Below, piece after piece: positions 48,585 through 60,062 of a stretch of DNA of 64,000 nt. The position numbers and the translations under genes are program-made. The stretch comes from Dipteronia dyeriana. Lineage: Eukaryota > Streptophyta > Magnoliopsida > Sapindales > Sapindaceae. Positions within the stretch are counted from its first letter, which is position 1. Each line of letters opens with the position of its first letter. The stretch spans positions 7,671,882 to 7,735,881 of the forward strand of contig CM065302.1 in assembly GCA_032871835.1 (NCBI GenBank), in the 5' to 3' direction. The notes under the pieces are model-generated. The model ran no database searches. It was not told the DNA's origin and saw only the letters and a program-made list of their open reading frames with translations.

Positions 48585-48787
48585 ATCAATCAGAAACGAG
48601 AAGGATTGCAGATTGATTGCGATCTGCTGAAGAATGTCGTACATACTTTTGTGGAATTAGATAAGTATGGACAAACAAAATATTATGAGGATTTTGAGAA
48701 GGCCATGCTTGTAGATACCTCAGCATTGTACACTTGATCAGCTTCAGAGTGGCTTTTGCATAATTCGACGGCTGACTGCATTCAGAA
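48585..48787 (+). pseudogene. Cullin-like gene fragment
   Basis: An exon-like stretch between an AG acceptor (48583-48584) and a GTAATC donor (48788) reads INQKREGLQIDCDLLKNVV, then YYEDFEKAMLVDTSALYT, a TGA, then SASEWLLHN. This matches the CUL1-type N-terminal repeat (REG.QID..LLKNV..., DFE..ML.DT..YY..AS.W). The TGA replaces a residue that is usually Arg or Lys. The next exon in the same gene may be 51865-51945, whose first frame (VYWCLSQENRRAHHCLLH) resembles the following cullin segment. Cullins scaffold ubiquitin ligases; this fragment is too broken to act. Confidence 0.6.
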
Positions 48788-48830
48788 AGTAATCTTGTGC
48801 TTAAATCTCAGTACTTTTATCACATCTGTT

Positions 48831-49717
48831 TGTTAGATATGACTTGAATTTCCAATGGCTACCAAACGAGATTCAACTAATGCAAAGACTTCCTGGAGAC
48901 GTGGGATACGTTTGGAAGTAAGAGATCGAGTTTGAAAGAGGTTTGAAGACGGAAGAACTGAAGAAAACGGAATATGGTAGGTACCGTGGTCTGGACCGCG
49001 GTGCGCACACGTGCACAGACCGCGGCACAGGGAGCGGTAGAACGTCTGTGAGTTTACGTGGCGCTGACCACGGCGGAGGCAAGTGCACCAACCGCGGTAC
49101 TCAGAGCGGTGGACGGCAACGATGCATGTGGTAAAGGGCGTGGGTGGCCAACCACGACCCAAACATCATCAATGGTGGATTTTGCCCAAATAGGAATGTT
49201 GCACGAAATAGGAATGATGTTTTCTTCTGGAAGTTCTTGTGTTAATCAAATTAGAAAAGTCCTGTACTTAAAAGAAAGGGATTTCTTTTAAACAATAAGA
49301 CTTGTCATAAATAGGAAATAGTATTTATATGGAACAAGTAATTCTTGTACGTTTAGGAGTAGGATTTCCTTTTATGTTAAACTCCATGTAATTCATATAA
49401 ATAGACCATAATAGCTAGGCTATGTGTTGGGTGGAGCAAATTAGCAAATGTAGAGAGATCTCAAGAGAGCATTGGGTGTAATTGGGTTTGAGGTATTTTA
49501 GAGAGAGAATCCTAAGAGTGTAGTTTTAACAATTTATCACATAGTGAATTATTTCTCTTATCGTCTTGATGGCCGTGGTTTTTTCCCGATTTGGGTTTCC
49601 ACGTAAAATCTTCTTGTGTTGTGTGATTGGATTTATTCTCTTCATCTTAATTCTTTATTTTGATATTGTTTGTTTGTGTTCTCTCTAGCAACGCTTCCGC
49701 GTAAAATTCTGCCAACA
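48831..49717 (+). repeat. 5' LTR of the TR-GAG element
   Basis: Contains a TATAAATAGACC promoter box near 49399 and ends in GCCAACA before the primer site. Confidence 0.9.
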
Positions 49718-49761
49718 ATTGGTATCAGTGCCTGGTTGCTTGATAGTGATCTTAACTGGAG

Positions 49762-50588
49762 ATGGCAAAGTTGATGAGATTCGAGGTTGAGAAGTTCGAT
49801 GGAAAAATTAACTTTGGCTTGTGGCAGGTTCAAGTCAAAGATCTACGAATCCAATGCGGTTTACATAAGGCGTTGAAGGGCAAGCCGACCCCTGAGAACC
49901 TTGAAGGCTTTGGAGGTTCTAGAAAAGAAACAGTTGGTACTAGTTCTGGAAAACAGTGATAAGCGATGATAAATGGGAAGATCTAGACGAGAGGGCTGCA
50001 AGTGCGATACGATTGAGCCTAGTCACGAATGTTCTTGCAAATATTCAAGGGACATATTCAACGAAAGAACTTTGGGAGAAGCTTGAAGAATTATATCAAT
50101 CAAATACCGTCTGTAACCGATTCTACCTTAAGGAGCAGTTTCACACGCTGCAGATGTCTGAAGGTACGAAAATTTTCGATCATCTAGGAGTGCTCAATGG
50201 GATAGTTTCCAAGCTAGAGTCGATTAGAGTAAAGATTGATGAATAAGACAAATGATTAAGACTAATCTAGTCTTTTCTACCATCCTATGCGCATATGAAG
50301 CCAATCTTGATGCATGGGAGTTCAACCATATGTTTTGGAGATGTAAAAAACAAGCTAATCTCTGAGGAACGAAGGCTAAAGAGTGAAGGTAAATCTTCTG
50401 ATAACTATGCTTTGTTGGTTGACAGGAAAAAAGGAGGCTCCAAGAAGAAAGGCATTTGTTGGGCATGTGGACAATCTGGACATCTAAGGATGGATTGTAA
50501 AAATAAGAATACAAGTGCGGCTAATGGCTCCAAAGAGGTGGATCCGGCAATCTCTTCTCTTGAGTTCGACTACAGCGATGCCCTCTAA
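49762..50588 (+). pseudogene. Copia-type gag of the TR-GAG element
   Basis: Starts at ATG 49762 (MAKLMRFEVEKFDGK, the usual copia gag opening FDG.N...W). A one-base shift near 49957 moves to SDDKWEDLDERAASAIRLSL and then LANIQGTYSTKELWEKLEEL (UBN2 or gag-polypeptide family). A stop lies at 50246, and the third open piece ends with a CCHC knuckle (CWACGQSGHLRMDC near 50464). Three frames are needed, so it is inactive. Confidence 0.85.
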
Positions 50589-50921
50589 AGGGGTATAAAA
50601 CATCCTCATGGCATGACCGCTAGTTGCCATGAAAAAGGATGTATTGTTGATAGGGGGTCCATAATTTACGCACGGGCATTGGTTAGGCAGTGATGCAAGG
50701 TGTGTGGTGGACAATGATGTCGATGGCTAAATGAACTCCCTGGAAGCCTAATGCGAGGAGTTGCACCATAATTTCAGCAAGGTAAAATTTGATATGTGCC
50801 GGTGAAATCTTGGGATAGGTGTTCCTAAGTGATTATACTTCGTGGTGGGTATGTTGATTCTCGGTATTGAGAGTCGTAGCTATGGACGGAAGTTTTGGAA
50901 ATTCTCACCATAAGGGAGGAT

Positions 50922-51809
50922 TGTTATATATGGCTTGAATTTCCAATGGCTACCAAACGGGATTCAACCAATGCGAAGACTTCCTGGAGACATGGAATAC
51001 GTTTGGAAGTAGGAGATCGAGTTTGATGGAGGTTTGAAGACCGAAGAACTGAAGAAAATAGAATCTGGTAGGTACCGCAGTCTAGACCGAGGTGCAGACA
51101 CGTGCACAGACCGCGACACAGAGAGCGGTAGAATGTCTGTGAGTTTACGCGGCACTGACGGCGGCGGAGGCAAGTACACCAACCGCGGTACTCGGAGCGG
51201 TGGACGACAGCGATGCATGTGGTAAAGGGCGTAGGCGGCCAAACCACGACCCAAACCGCATTAATGGTGGATTTTGCCCAAATAGGAATGTTGCACGAAA
51301 TAGGAAATGTGTTTTCTTCTGGAAGTTCTTGTGTTAATCAAATTAGGAAAGTCTCGTACTTAAAAGAAAAGTATTTCTTTTAAACAATAAGACTTGTCAT
51401 AAATAAGAAATAGTATTTATGTGGAACAAGTAATTCTTGTAGGTTTAGGAGTAGGATTTCCTTTTATGTTAAACTCCCTGTAATTCATATAAATAGACCA
51501 TAATAGCTAGGCTATGTGTTGGGTGGAGCAAATTAGCAAATATAGATAGATCTCAAGAGAGCATCGGGTGTAATTGGGTTTGAGGTATTTTAGAGAGAGA
51601 ATCCTGAGAGTGTGGTTGTAACAATTTATCACATAGTGGATTATTTCTCTTATCGTCCTGACGGCCGTGGTGTTTTCCCGATTTGGGTTTCCACGTAAAA
51701 TCTTCTAGTGTTGTGTGATTGGATTTATTCTCTTCTTCTTAATTCTTTGTTTTGCTATTGTTTGTTTGTGTTCTATCTAGCAACGCTTCTGCGTAAAATT
51801 CCGCCAACA
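50922..51809 (+). repeat. 3' LTR of the TR-GAG element
   Basis: 888 bp; differs from the 5' LTR by scattered substitutions, suggesting that the insertion is not recent. Confidence 0.9.
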
Positions 51810-51864
51810 CTGTTTGAGAAATCACACACGATAAATGACTGTTGTGTACTTTTGAATTTTACAG

Positions 51865-52868
51865 GTCTATTGGTGCTTAAGTCAGGAGAACAGAAGAGCA
51901 CATCATTGCCTGCTGCACCCAAGAACAGCAGAAATGTTACGACTGGTATACTTGATGTTCGGAAACCTTTATAACCTTTACTTATCCATAGAAAAACTGA
52001 GCCCATTTGAACTTATTTACCCAATTTGATTCTGGTTCTAAATTCAGCAACGGATCTCCAGAAACTGGAAAGGCTGTCCGGAAGTTTCTTTGTTTTGTCT
52101 CAGGTGATCTTGGAAGATTGTGATCTATTTATTTTCGTCTAATTTTCTTCTTTTCGCAGATTGTCAGGAACCAATTGCTGGAGCAACCTGCAAACAAATT
52201 GTTTGAAAAGAAGGAAGCTGAGAACAGTGGCATAACGACGGATTATCAGGTTTGAAAAATTATCGTGAAGAGTTCTCTGTTGGTGCTCTGCTTGTTGGTT
52301 GAATTCTCTGTTCGATAGTATTCATATTACTGTCATCTGCTAATTCAAAGAAGCAAATACGATAAAATTCTGAGCCTAAGAATTCAGATGCTATTAGATT
52401 GCATGATCTATTCACTATTTGAGGCCTTCATGTTGATGTATTCTTCTTTGCCATATTGGTGGAATTGGATGACTTGCTTTCCCATTTGCTCATTTTGCTA
52501 AATTGTTGAAATGTTGCAGAAGATAACCTTTCCCGTCTCATTGATAGTTATCGATCCTCTAAAATTTCATTTTATCATCATTGAGTGGACTTATTTCTTC
52601 AAAAGTTGCTTGCGACACCTTCTCTTACATTCTATTCTTGTTTACGATATGATTTCTTCTCCATCTCGAAAACAGATGCTCTCAATAACACAATGTCTCC
52701 ATTTGGTTTGTTTCTGGTGGATATTTCTGCATTGAGTTTTCTTTCGATTCACGGCTAATTATGGATCATTTGCAGGAAATGCTGTCCAAATGTGCTGCCA
52801 TGACTCTTGAAGGGGGAAGTTCGGTATCAGCAACAGAAGAGTGGCAGGCTGCTCTGATGGCTAGCTGA
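51865..52868 (+). CDS. Four candidate 3' exons of an unrecognised gene
   Basis: Exons 51865-51945, 52048-52103, 52160-52249 and 52776-52868 are each bordered by AG and GT. They join in phase to an uninterrupted frame of about 106 residues (LLVLKSGEQKSTSLP, DLQKLERLSGSFFVL, NQLLEQPANKLFEKKEAE, EMLSKCAAMTLEGG, TEEWQAALMAS, then TGA). I do not recognise the protein. The first exon also fits, in another frame, as a continuation of the cullin-like fragment, so these may be the scrambled end of that gene. No 5' exons of an independent gene were found. Confidence 0.4.
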
Positions 52869-53610
52869 CGCAATGAAAACGTAAAGAAATAGACCGATAT
52901 CTAAATTCTATTAGAAAACTGGAATCCACCGGAAAAATAAGAAACAAAATCTGAAATTTTTATTGAATGATAAGCTGCTGAGCCTTTCGGCTTACAAGGT
53001 TATTTAAAATGAAAACCTTAACCCGAATCCTTATTGGATAAGAAACGTGATTACATACCAAAAACTGTCATAAATAGCGAAAACTGCCTAAAATAGAGAA
53101 ATTACAAAAGTTGCGGAAATAAAATATACTAACGATCTTAAACAAGTCAAAATTGATGGTAGACGATTCTGACTTATCAAAGTCAACTTAAAACTAGAAA
53201 GGAAAGTTTCCTAAAATAGCAAAACTGTACTTTCGGGCCCAAAACGATGGAATTTGGCTGAAAAACGACGTGTCTCACCGCCAAAGACGCATCACGTGAA
53301 GTCTCTTTGTCTTGAATTTAGGATGGTCCCTCTAAACCATGTAGGAATCCGCCATCTGTTCTACATCACTAGCTCTATAAATATATGCTGGGTTCGAGAT
53401 TGATCATCAGTGAAGACTAACCTGGATATTTGTAATAATCATCGATTTTAGTATCTTACAGTTGTGCCTTAGAATTACTACAGTAGAGTAAACTTATTTA
53501 CATACATGCATTCATGCATGGTAGACAAATCCTTTTTTGGTTAAGCATAAATAGCATTTGCAACACAAATGTGTCGCAAAAATATTTTGAAGTTCATTGC
53601 ATGTTGCTTT
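52869..53610. other. 3' flank, possibly LTR-derived
   Basis: No frame. The phrase at 52958-53000 (TTTTATTGAATGATAAGCTG, then GAGCCTTTCGGCTT) followed by AT-rich text and a TATAAATATATGC box (53386) looks like eroded retroelement LTR sequence. Not resolved. Confidence 0.3.
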
Positions 53611-54510
53611 GGCCACGTTCTATAACTGTTTTTTAGTCCGTTTTCGTTTTTATGTTTTTAAAACGATTTCGAAAACGTGTTCGTTAACCATTTTTCATTT
53701 TATTTACGAAAAAAAAATGAAAAACAAAATCTATATTAAAAGTGAAAGATTTGAAAACACAAAATACTTGTTTTTTGTTTTTGTTTTTGTCTTTTATTTT
53801 GTTTTTCACTTTATATATATATATATATAAATATTTTTTAAAACTATTAATTGTACTATTATACGTTTGATATGACTAGGACAAGACGAGACAAGATTTT
53901 TAAATAACCAAAATACCCCTTATATATACCAGAATAATTTATTTCCAACTAGAACTAAAAGCAATCATAATTATTTTATATATTATATAATATATATATA
54001 TAGTAATATATATTATAATATTTACATAATTAGTATATTAATATTATATATAAAATATTTAATATATATTTAATATATTATATTAATATATACAGTTATA
54101 TTTTTATTATATAATATATATATATATATATTGTAATTATTTATTTATAATTTAAGAGTTTAGTTTTGATTAATTTATTTTTTGATATGTTTTTTTGAAT
54201 TATTTTTTTATGTGTTACTTTTGTTTAATTTAAAAATTATAATACAAAAAATATATTGGTTGATTATGTAATCAATTTGTTTATAGATGTAATAATATTA
54301 AACAAAATGCCACAATTGATATTTCAATTTTTGATAGTTTTCGGTTAACCTACCAGACGCTTTTTTTTTCGTTTTAATTTTCAGAATACAGTTTTCAGTA
54401 TATGCTACCAGACGCGTTTTCAGAATTCGAAACTGAAACCAAAAACACTGTTTTCATTTTTATTTTTATTTTTGAAAAACATCAACTGAAAAACACTTAC
54501 AAGACGGGCC
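53611..54510. mobile_element. MITE-like element, about 900 bp
   Basis: Imperfect inverted termini: left GGCCACGTTCTATAACTG then TTTTTTAGT; right, read inwards, GGCCCGTCTTGTAAGTG then TTTTTCAGT. The interior is A/T-rich with oligo-TA and no frame. Flanks share only TTT. Superfamily not decided. Confidence 0.55.
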
Positions 54511-56340
54511 TTTAGAAACCCGAATTCTTGTTTTAGTTTTTGAATCGTTAGAATATGAAACTTTGGTCTTTGGTTAATCGTATTTGTGATCGTTGCCATA
54601 ACCTTCACAGAGGATAAAGGTTGCCTGGAGATGGCTTATGCAGTTGCATCTCCAAGTTGTATCTAAAACTATCAACGTACAAAATATCATATTTGAAGAA
54701 GAATATGTTGTTAAAATGTATGATTTTTTTCACTATTTTGATTTAGTCCAGAAGGTGGACTAGTTGGCAAATGAATATGCTCTCTTTTTTTTTTTCAAAA
54801 AAAAAAAAAAAATTTGACTCCAATTGGATTTAGGTCCACCGAGAACACCGGCTCAATAATCATTACAATAGAGGGGTCTTCCGCAATGTAATGGACAAAA
54901 GTGAATATTTCATTGGCATTAGATAAAATAATAATTAGATAAATACTATATAATCTAAATAATTAATTAAAAATTTAATAAATGATATGATAAGTGAGTT
55001 ATTATTATCACATAAATCAACTGATGATATGGTTAATGAAAAAATCATTTAATATATTATTTGGGTTGGTTTTTTAATTAATTTTTTGGGTTGTTTAATA
55101 TTAATATAATAATTATATGTAACTAAATAAAAGAAAGAGTAAAAAAAAAATTGAGTACGATGCTTTTTTTTTTGATATACCACCTACATTGGTTGGCGGT
55201 GACCGGAACCTAAGATATTATATAAAAAAAAATTATAAAATTATGTAATTATCTTTATATTTTACAAGTTTTTCACTTTGGTTCTCCAAAATTTTTTCTT
55301 TTGTATTTTTGGACCCACCTTTGCTCTCGTGGTTATTATCCGTAAACTCAAATTAAAAACATCATTGGTTTAAATTTCCTTCCATTTAAAAGTGTATTAC
55401 CAAAATTAGGTATTTTCATTAAAATAAATCTGCGTCAAAGTGCAAGCAAAATGCAATATCCAATTTAAATATTTGACTTTAATTTTAAATTTCTTTCATT
55501 TTAAAGTATAATGCGAAATTTGGTATTTCAATTATATAATTTACACAAAAGTGCATGAGAAAACAAAATATAAAGGGTGGGGTTATTGACACCCTATGCT
55601 GATCTAATCATGCTTCTTATTTTAAATCTTTTATCAAAATTACATAAAGAGACGTATAACATAACAATAACTCTTTTAAAAAGTGAATTCTGAAAAAAAA
55701 AACCACATCACAGACAATTTGTTTTGTTGAAAAACGTTTTTTATTTTTTTTACATTTTAACTCTAATTGTTTTTTTTTTTTTCTTCTTACATCCAACCAC
55801 TTGGAAGAAACTGAGTAAGATATCATGTAAATCAATCAATTTCAGGTTAAGTTTTGAATTTGAATACCTGAAAACATAATGTAGATTGATTTCTGGCATA
55901 ATAGAAAAATAACAACTAAAGATACTAATCCCATATGTAAATTTAAAGCAACTTATGATACATCTACTAATTATGAATTCTAACAAAAGAAATAGAACTT
56001 ATTTTCTGATTTTTATTTACTATATTTACTAAGATAAGCTGTAATCGAATTATAAGAGTCGCACACAATTCCTATATTTACTAAGATAAGTTGTAATCAA
56101 ATTATAAGATAAGCTGTAATCAAATTATAAGAGTCGCACACAAATCAGGAATTGTATTTCTGCCGGTATGTTTATGCTGGTATGTTTAAAGGTGACATTT
56201 CAACACTGTTACTGTTTTAATAACTTATGTTTAAAAGACACATATTATGGAGAACGGATAAAAATATCCCCAATAGTTGTTCCACATCAGATTTCTTTCA
56301 TTCATTTTACAGTGACAGAATTGTAAAGTAGAGAGAGAAA
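54511..56340. other. Gene-free AT-rich stretch
   Basis: No gene, RNA or clear repeat apart from homopolymers. A short phrase (AAGATAAGCTGTAATC then AAATTATAAGAGTCGCACAC) is tandemly repeated at 56031-56143. Confidence 0.5.
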
Positions 56341-56380
56341 GCCTCGTTGAAACTCAGGCAATCACTCGAACGACGACGGA

Positions 56381-56482
56381 ATGGCGCTACGCAGACGCAT
56401 TCGGTGGTCGAGCTGCCCGGTCAGCTCACTGGGGGTAGGGGTCAGCGCCCCTATAGCTTTTTTTTTTCTGGTCAGTACTTAA
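56381..56482 (+). CDS. Short open frame of 33 codons in a GC-richer patch
   Basis: MALRRRIRWSS to a TAA at 56480, preceded by a leader-like sequence (GAGAGAGAAAGCCTCG). It might be a truncated first exon. The frame runs into the minisatellite at its 3' end, and a GGGG...CCCC inverted repeat sits at about 56436-56452. No homology recognised; low weight. Confidence 0.2.
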   Translation: MALRRRIRWSSCPVSSLGVGVSAPIAFFFLVST

Positions 56483-56745
56483 AAGGCTCGATCCTTTGAA
56501 AAAAAATTCGGTCCTTTGAAAAAAAATTCGGTCCTTTGAAAAAAACCTTCAGTCCTTTGAAAAATATTCCTGATCCTTTGAAAAAAAAAATCTCGGTCCT
56601 TTAAAAAAAAATCTCGGTCCTTTGAAAAAAGTTTCCGATCAATTGGAAAAAAATTCTCTATCCTTTGAAAAATAAATCGATCCTTTAACAAATGCTCGAT
56701 TCTTTCACAAATAAGCTCGATCATATTATAAAAAAGGCTCGATTT
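56480..56745. repeat. Minisatellite, TTCGGTCCTTTGAAAAAAAA-type units
   Basis: About 12 units of 18-24 bp. The first unit, AAAAGGCTCGATCCTTTG, and the last ones (AAGGCTCGATTTGG) resemble the 46308-46640 repeat. The minus-strand frame gives a repetitive KDR-FF peptide that is not a gene. Confidence 0.8.
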
Positions 56746-56871
56746 GGCTACAAATATAATAGATTATTTAAGGGCAATTAGTTTACCATAATATGTGCAT
56801 TTTAAACTTAAGTTATTAAAACGGTAACATCCTTACAACATATGAAAAAAAAATAACATATCTCACAATTT

Positions 56872-56876
<5 letters not shown>

Positions 56877-56929
<53 letters not shown>

Positions 56930-56930
56930 A
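56877..56930. repeat. Compound (AT)n(AG)n microsatellite
   Basis: About 17 AT units then nine AG units. Confidence 0.95.
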
Positions 56931-58427
56931 TCTTTCAAAAGGGATCTTTTATTTTAATTTTGGTAAAAACTTTGATGAAATAACATCGACTTTTTTTTTT
57001 GTGGATGATAAGTTCATGAAAATCTACCGATAAATAAAATTTATGAATTATCAAACACCAAAACTATTTTTTTCGATTTTGTTAAATATGAAGGCAATGG
57101 ACAGAGGTAATATTTGATCTTTGTTGATACAATATTTGTACATATCACAATCGTTTAAGCACGGATACTAAATTGTTATAAGACAACACCCAACCGAATA
57201 CAAATCACAAAATTTTTACAATTTTTTTTTATCTTTGATGAATATCAAAAGAGTAGTACTAGATAACCTATAAATTTAGCCCAAATTTCAACATAAATGA
57301 TGTGGCAAGTGAGTTGTCATCATCACACTAAACAATGGATGATGTGGTTAATGAAAAAATCATTCGCCACATCATTTTGATTAAAATTTGGATTGACTAG
57401 CATCAGTGATATCAAAATCTAATTTTGAATTCGGTCAGATTCTAAATATAGAATATATAGGTTTATTTATTGGAAAATTATCATTCTGGTCCTTATGTTT
57501 TGGTTGATAATGACCTTTTTAACTGTTTTTTCATTTTTTACTGACGTGGTCCCTTTATTTTTAAAAACTCATCAATTTGGTCCTTCTGATCAGATATTTA
57601 ACAGTCAATCCTTACAGAAAACAGTAAATGACTAGTTTACCCATTGTTTCTGTTTGACAACATAAAATTACTACTTTACCCATTAAAAATTCAGACAATT
57701 ACGATTTGATTTGAGACCGTAAAGACACAAATGCCCTTAATAAAAAAAGGAGTGTAAGGAAGATCCAGAATTTCAATCCAGATCTCCAACTGAAAATTTT
57801 AAAAAAAGGAAAAATAAAATAAATGGGTGATTGGATCACCACAAGTCGAAACTAGTGGTGTAAAAATGGACTGGCCCGGTCCATTAGGCATGGCCTGGCC
57901 GGTCGTGGACACAGATCTGGCTGGGCCTGGCACGGGACGGTGTCGCGGCCCGACCCGGCCCGGCCCAGCATGTTTCCAGAGAACCAGGCCCAGCCCGGCA
58001 CGCCGGCCTACCTCAGGCGGGCCGTGTCTGCGTGCCGTGCCAGGCCGGCCAGTCAGGCCCTCTGGCAGGCCGGACGGGCCTGTTTCGGCGGGTTAGTTTT
58101 TTTGTCCAATTTTTTTTCCAAATTACGTTTTTTTGGATTTAGGGTATAGGGTTTAGGGTTTATAGTTTATGGTTAAGGGTTTAGAATTTAAAATGAATGA
58201 AGAGAACGAACAATTATTAGGATTTGAAATGAATAAAGAGAACGAACAATTTTTTAATTATTTATTTATTTTTCACTTATGGAATTCAGTAATACATATC
58301 TACATGATTGTCTCATTAAAAACATTACCAAGAAAAACCCAGTGGGATAAAAACTTGGTAAGGGAAAAAGAGTGCAACCGTTTTACAACTTACAAGTAAA
58401 TAATAAATACATATGTAAAAGTATAAC

Positions 58428-60008
58428 CTAATTTTGGCTCTGGCCACTACCTGAAGGGTCATCAATATATAGATTGTCGAAATTTAGATTAAGTTCTTTA
58501 TCTACAGTTAGATTTTGTAACCTTTTGTTAGCATGCTCCCAATCCCGAAGGCATGTTAATACCTCCACCATCTCTAGAGGCAAACAGCTTCTTCTTGTTT
58601 CAATTATGCATCCACTGGTGCTGAAAGCTTGTTCTGAAGACACCGTTGACACTGGAATAACCAGTACGTCAGGTGCTAAGTGTGACAGAACTGGATACCT
58701 GTACGTATAGGTCTTCCACCATAACAACAAATCAAACTCTTCCTTGTCTTCAACAGCATCGAACTGTGCTTCAAGGTACCTAATAAGTTTGGTATAAAAA
58801 GATGGGCGAGATCTTCGCCCTGAAGAAGTACTTGCTGATTTGTCATTTTTTCGTCGTTTCAGAAGGCTCCAACTTGTTTGCTTCGGCTCTGTCTCCGGTC
58901 GTGTTGATTGGGGGATGTCAATGTTGCCAAACCTGGTCTCATAAATACGAAAAATCTCGAACAACTTGGTTCGAATGTCAGTAATTTGTTCTGAATAATC
59001 TATTGACAAATTAATACCAATAAACTCAAGCAAAACTTCTAAACCAGATAATTTAACCTTGGGATCTATTATAGCACTTAAGGCATAAAGTAGGGGAATG
59101 TTAGCCCAATATTTTTTTAACTTTGTCTCCATGACAACAACTGCAGCGCCTAGATGTTCATCTTCTATATAACTGTTTAACAGTTCAGACATTTCCACTA
59201 TCTGATGGATTGCTTGGGAAGATGTGGGGTAATATACCCCAGAAAGAGTTACAGTAGCATTGTAAAAAATCTTTAAAAATTGAACAAAAATCTTTGCCAC
59301 ATACCAATCGTCTGTAGTAAGTAATTTTGGATTAAGTTCTTTATCTAAATAGTGTCCTGTGACACATAAATAGTCCTGTTTGGAACATGCATTCAAAATA
59401 TCAGAAGTTAATGCAACAGAGACACTTAAATACTGTATTTCAGCAACTAAGTCATCCCTTTGGGTTTCAAACAATCGTATCAAATCATTTCTAGTGGTGG
59501 TTCTAGAAACAGGTTCATATTGGGGGTTATATGCATATGTGATTAATTCTGTATAAAATGGACTCTCACAAATATTGATCGGTTGATCAGTTTGTACAAT
59601 GTATCGTGCCAAGCACTCTCTAGCGTGCATGGCGTCGAACTGCCACGTCGTAACGGACCCGTCTGGGTGCCGTTGAAGTTGTGTCTGGGTTGTAGTGTCT
59701 ACCTGTCCATGTGCAGGCATACATTTGTGCATATGCCATCTCAAATATCCGGTTCCCCTCGTACTTGTAGCATAATCCTTATGGTAAAACTTACATTTAG
59801 CTCTGAGGCCAGACGTCCCGTTTGGGAGTGTCATTTGGACTATGTTGAAACATTGCCACACATCTGATGTTAATTTTCTGGGACGTGATGTTGGTGTAAC
59901 GCCGGAACCAAAAGGTCCCGCTTGAGTATGAGTTGGTTCTGAAATATCAAATTCATCGTTGAGCATATTCAAATCGTCTGAAAAATAAGGCTGCTGGTTA
60001 GGATCCAT
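58428..60008 (-). CDS. hAT transposase, internally deleted but open
   Basis: 526 codons from the Met at 60008 (MDPNQQPYFSDD); an upstream in-frame Met (60062) would add 18 residues. N-terminal BED-type zinc finger: CKFYHKDY then LRWHMHKC, where the second Cys of C-x2-C is Tyr. Then the Daysleeper-type region (FDAMHARECLARYIV, LTSDILNACSKQDYLCVTGH). Then an abrupt jump to KELNPKLLTTDDWYVA, omitting roughly 100-200 residues of catalytic core by comparison with full-length family members. The hAT dimerisation domain follows (FDLLLWWKTYTYRYPVLSHL, VSSEQAFSTSG, RRSCLPLEMVEVLTCLRDW). An intact long frame suggests recent activity of relatives or selection; the missing core implies no transposition. 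Confidence 0.85.
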   Translation of the reverse strand: MDPNQQPYFSDDLNMLNDEFDISEPTHTQAGPFGSGVTPTSRPRKLTSDVWQCFNIVQMTLPNGTSGLRAKCKFYHKDYATSTRGTGYLRWHMHKCMPAHGQVDTTTQTQLQRHPDGSVTTWQFDAMHARECLARYIVQTDQPINICESPFYTELITYAYNPQYEPVSRTTTRNDLIRLFETQRDDLVAEIQYLSVSVALTSDILNACSKQDYLCVTGHYLDKELNPKLLTTDDWYVAKIFVQFLKIFYNATVTLSGVYYPTSSQAIHQIVEMSELLNSYIEDEHLGAAVVVMETKLKKYWANIPLLYALSAIIDPKVKLSGLEVLLEFIGINLSIDYSEQITDIRTKLFEIFRIYETRFGNIDIPQSTRPETEPKQTSWSLLKRRKNDKSASTSSGRRSRPSFYTKLIRYLEAQFDAVEDKEEFDLLLWWKTYTYRYPVLSHLAPDVLVIPVSTVSSEQAFSTSGCIIETRRSCLPLEMVEVLTCLRDWEHANKRLQNLTVDKELNLNFDNLYIDDPSGSGQSQN

Positions 60009-60062
60009 TATCTGAATAAAAATATGAGCACTATAGTAGTTAATAGTCAAATTAAAAATCAA

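Larger units (their letters stand above)
48831..51809 (+). mobile_element. Gag-only LTR retroelement (TR-GAG type)
   Basis: LTRs lie at 48831-49717 (887 bp) and 50922-51809 (888 bp), TGTTAGATATG to GCCAACA; the right copy starts TGTTATATATG. Target duplication is CTGTT (48826-48830 and 51810-51814). The primer site ATTGGTATCAGTGCC is right after the left LTR, and the polypurine tract AAGGGAGGAT is before the right one. The internal region is only 1.2 kb and encodes gag without any pol, so the element relies on enzymes from elsewhere. It sits in a small intron: removing it leaves about 93 bp from GTAATC to TTTTACAG. Confidence 0.9.

Noticed and set aside
56479..56724. 81-codon repetitive KDR-FF peptide, minus strand
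   Set aside because: Translation of the 56480-56745 minisatellite; units vary in length and the frame is fortuitous.
57827..58149. Pro/Gly/Arg-rich open frames
   Set aside because: High GC lengthens open frames by chance; the stretch is better explained as hAT subterminal repeats.
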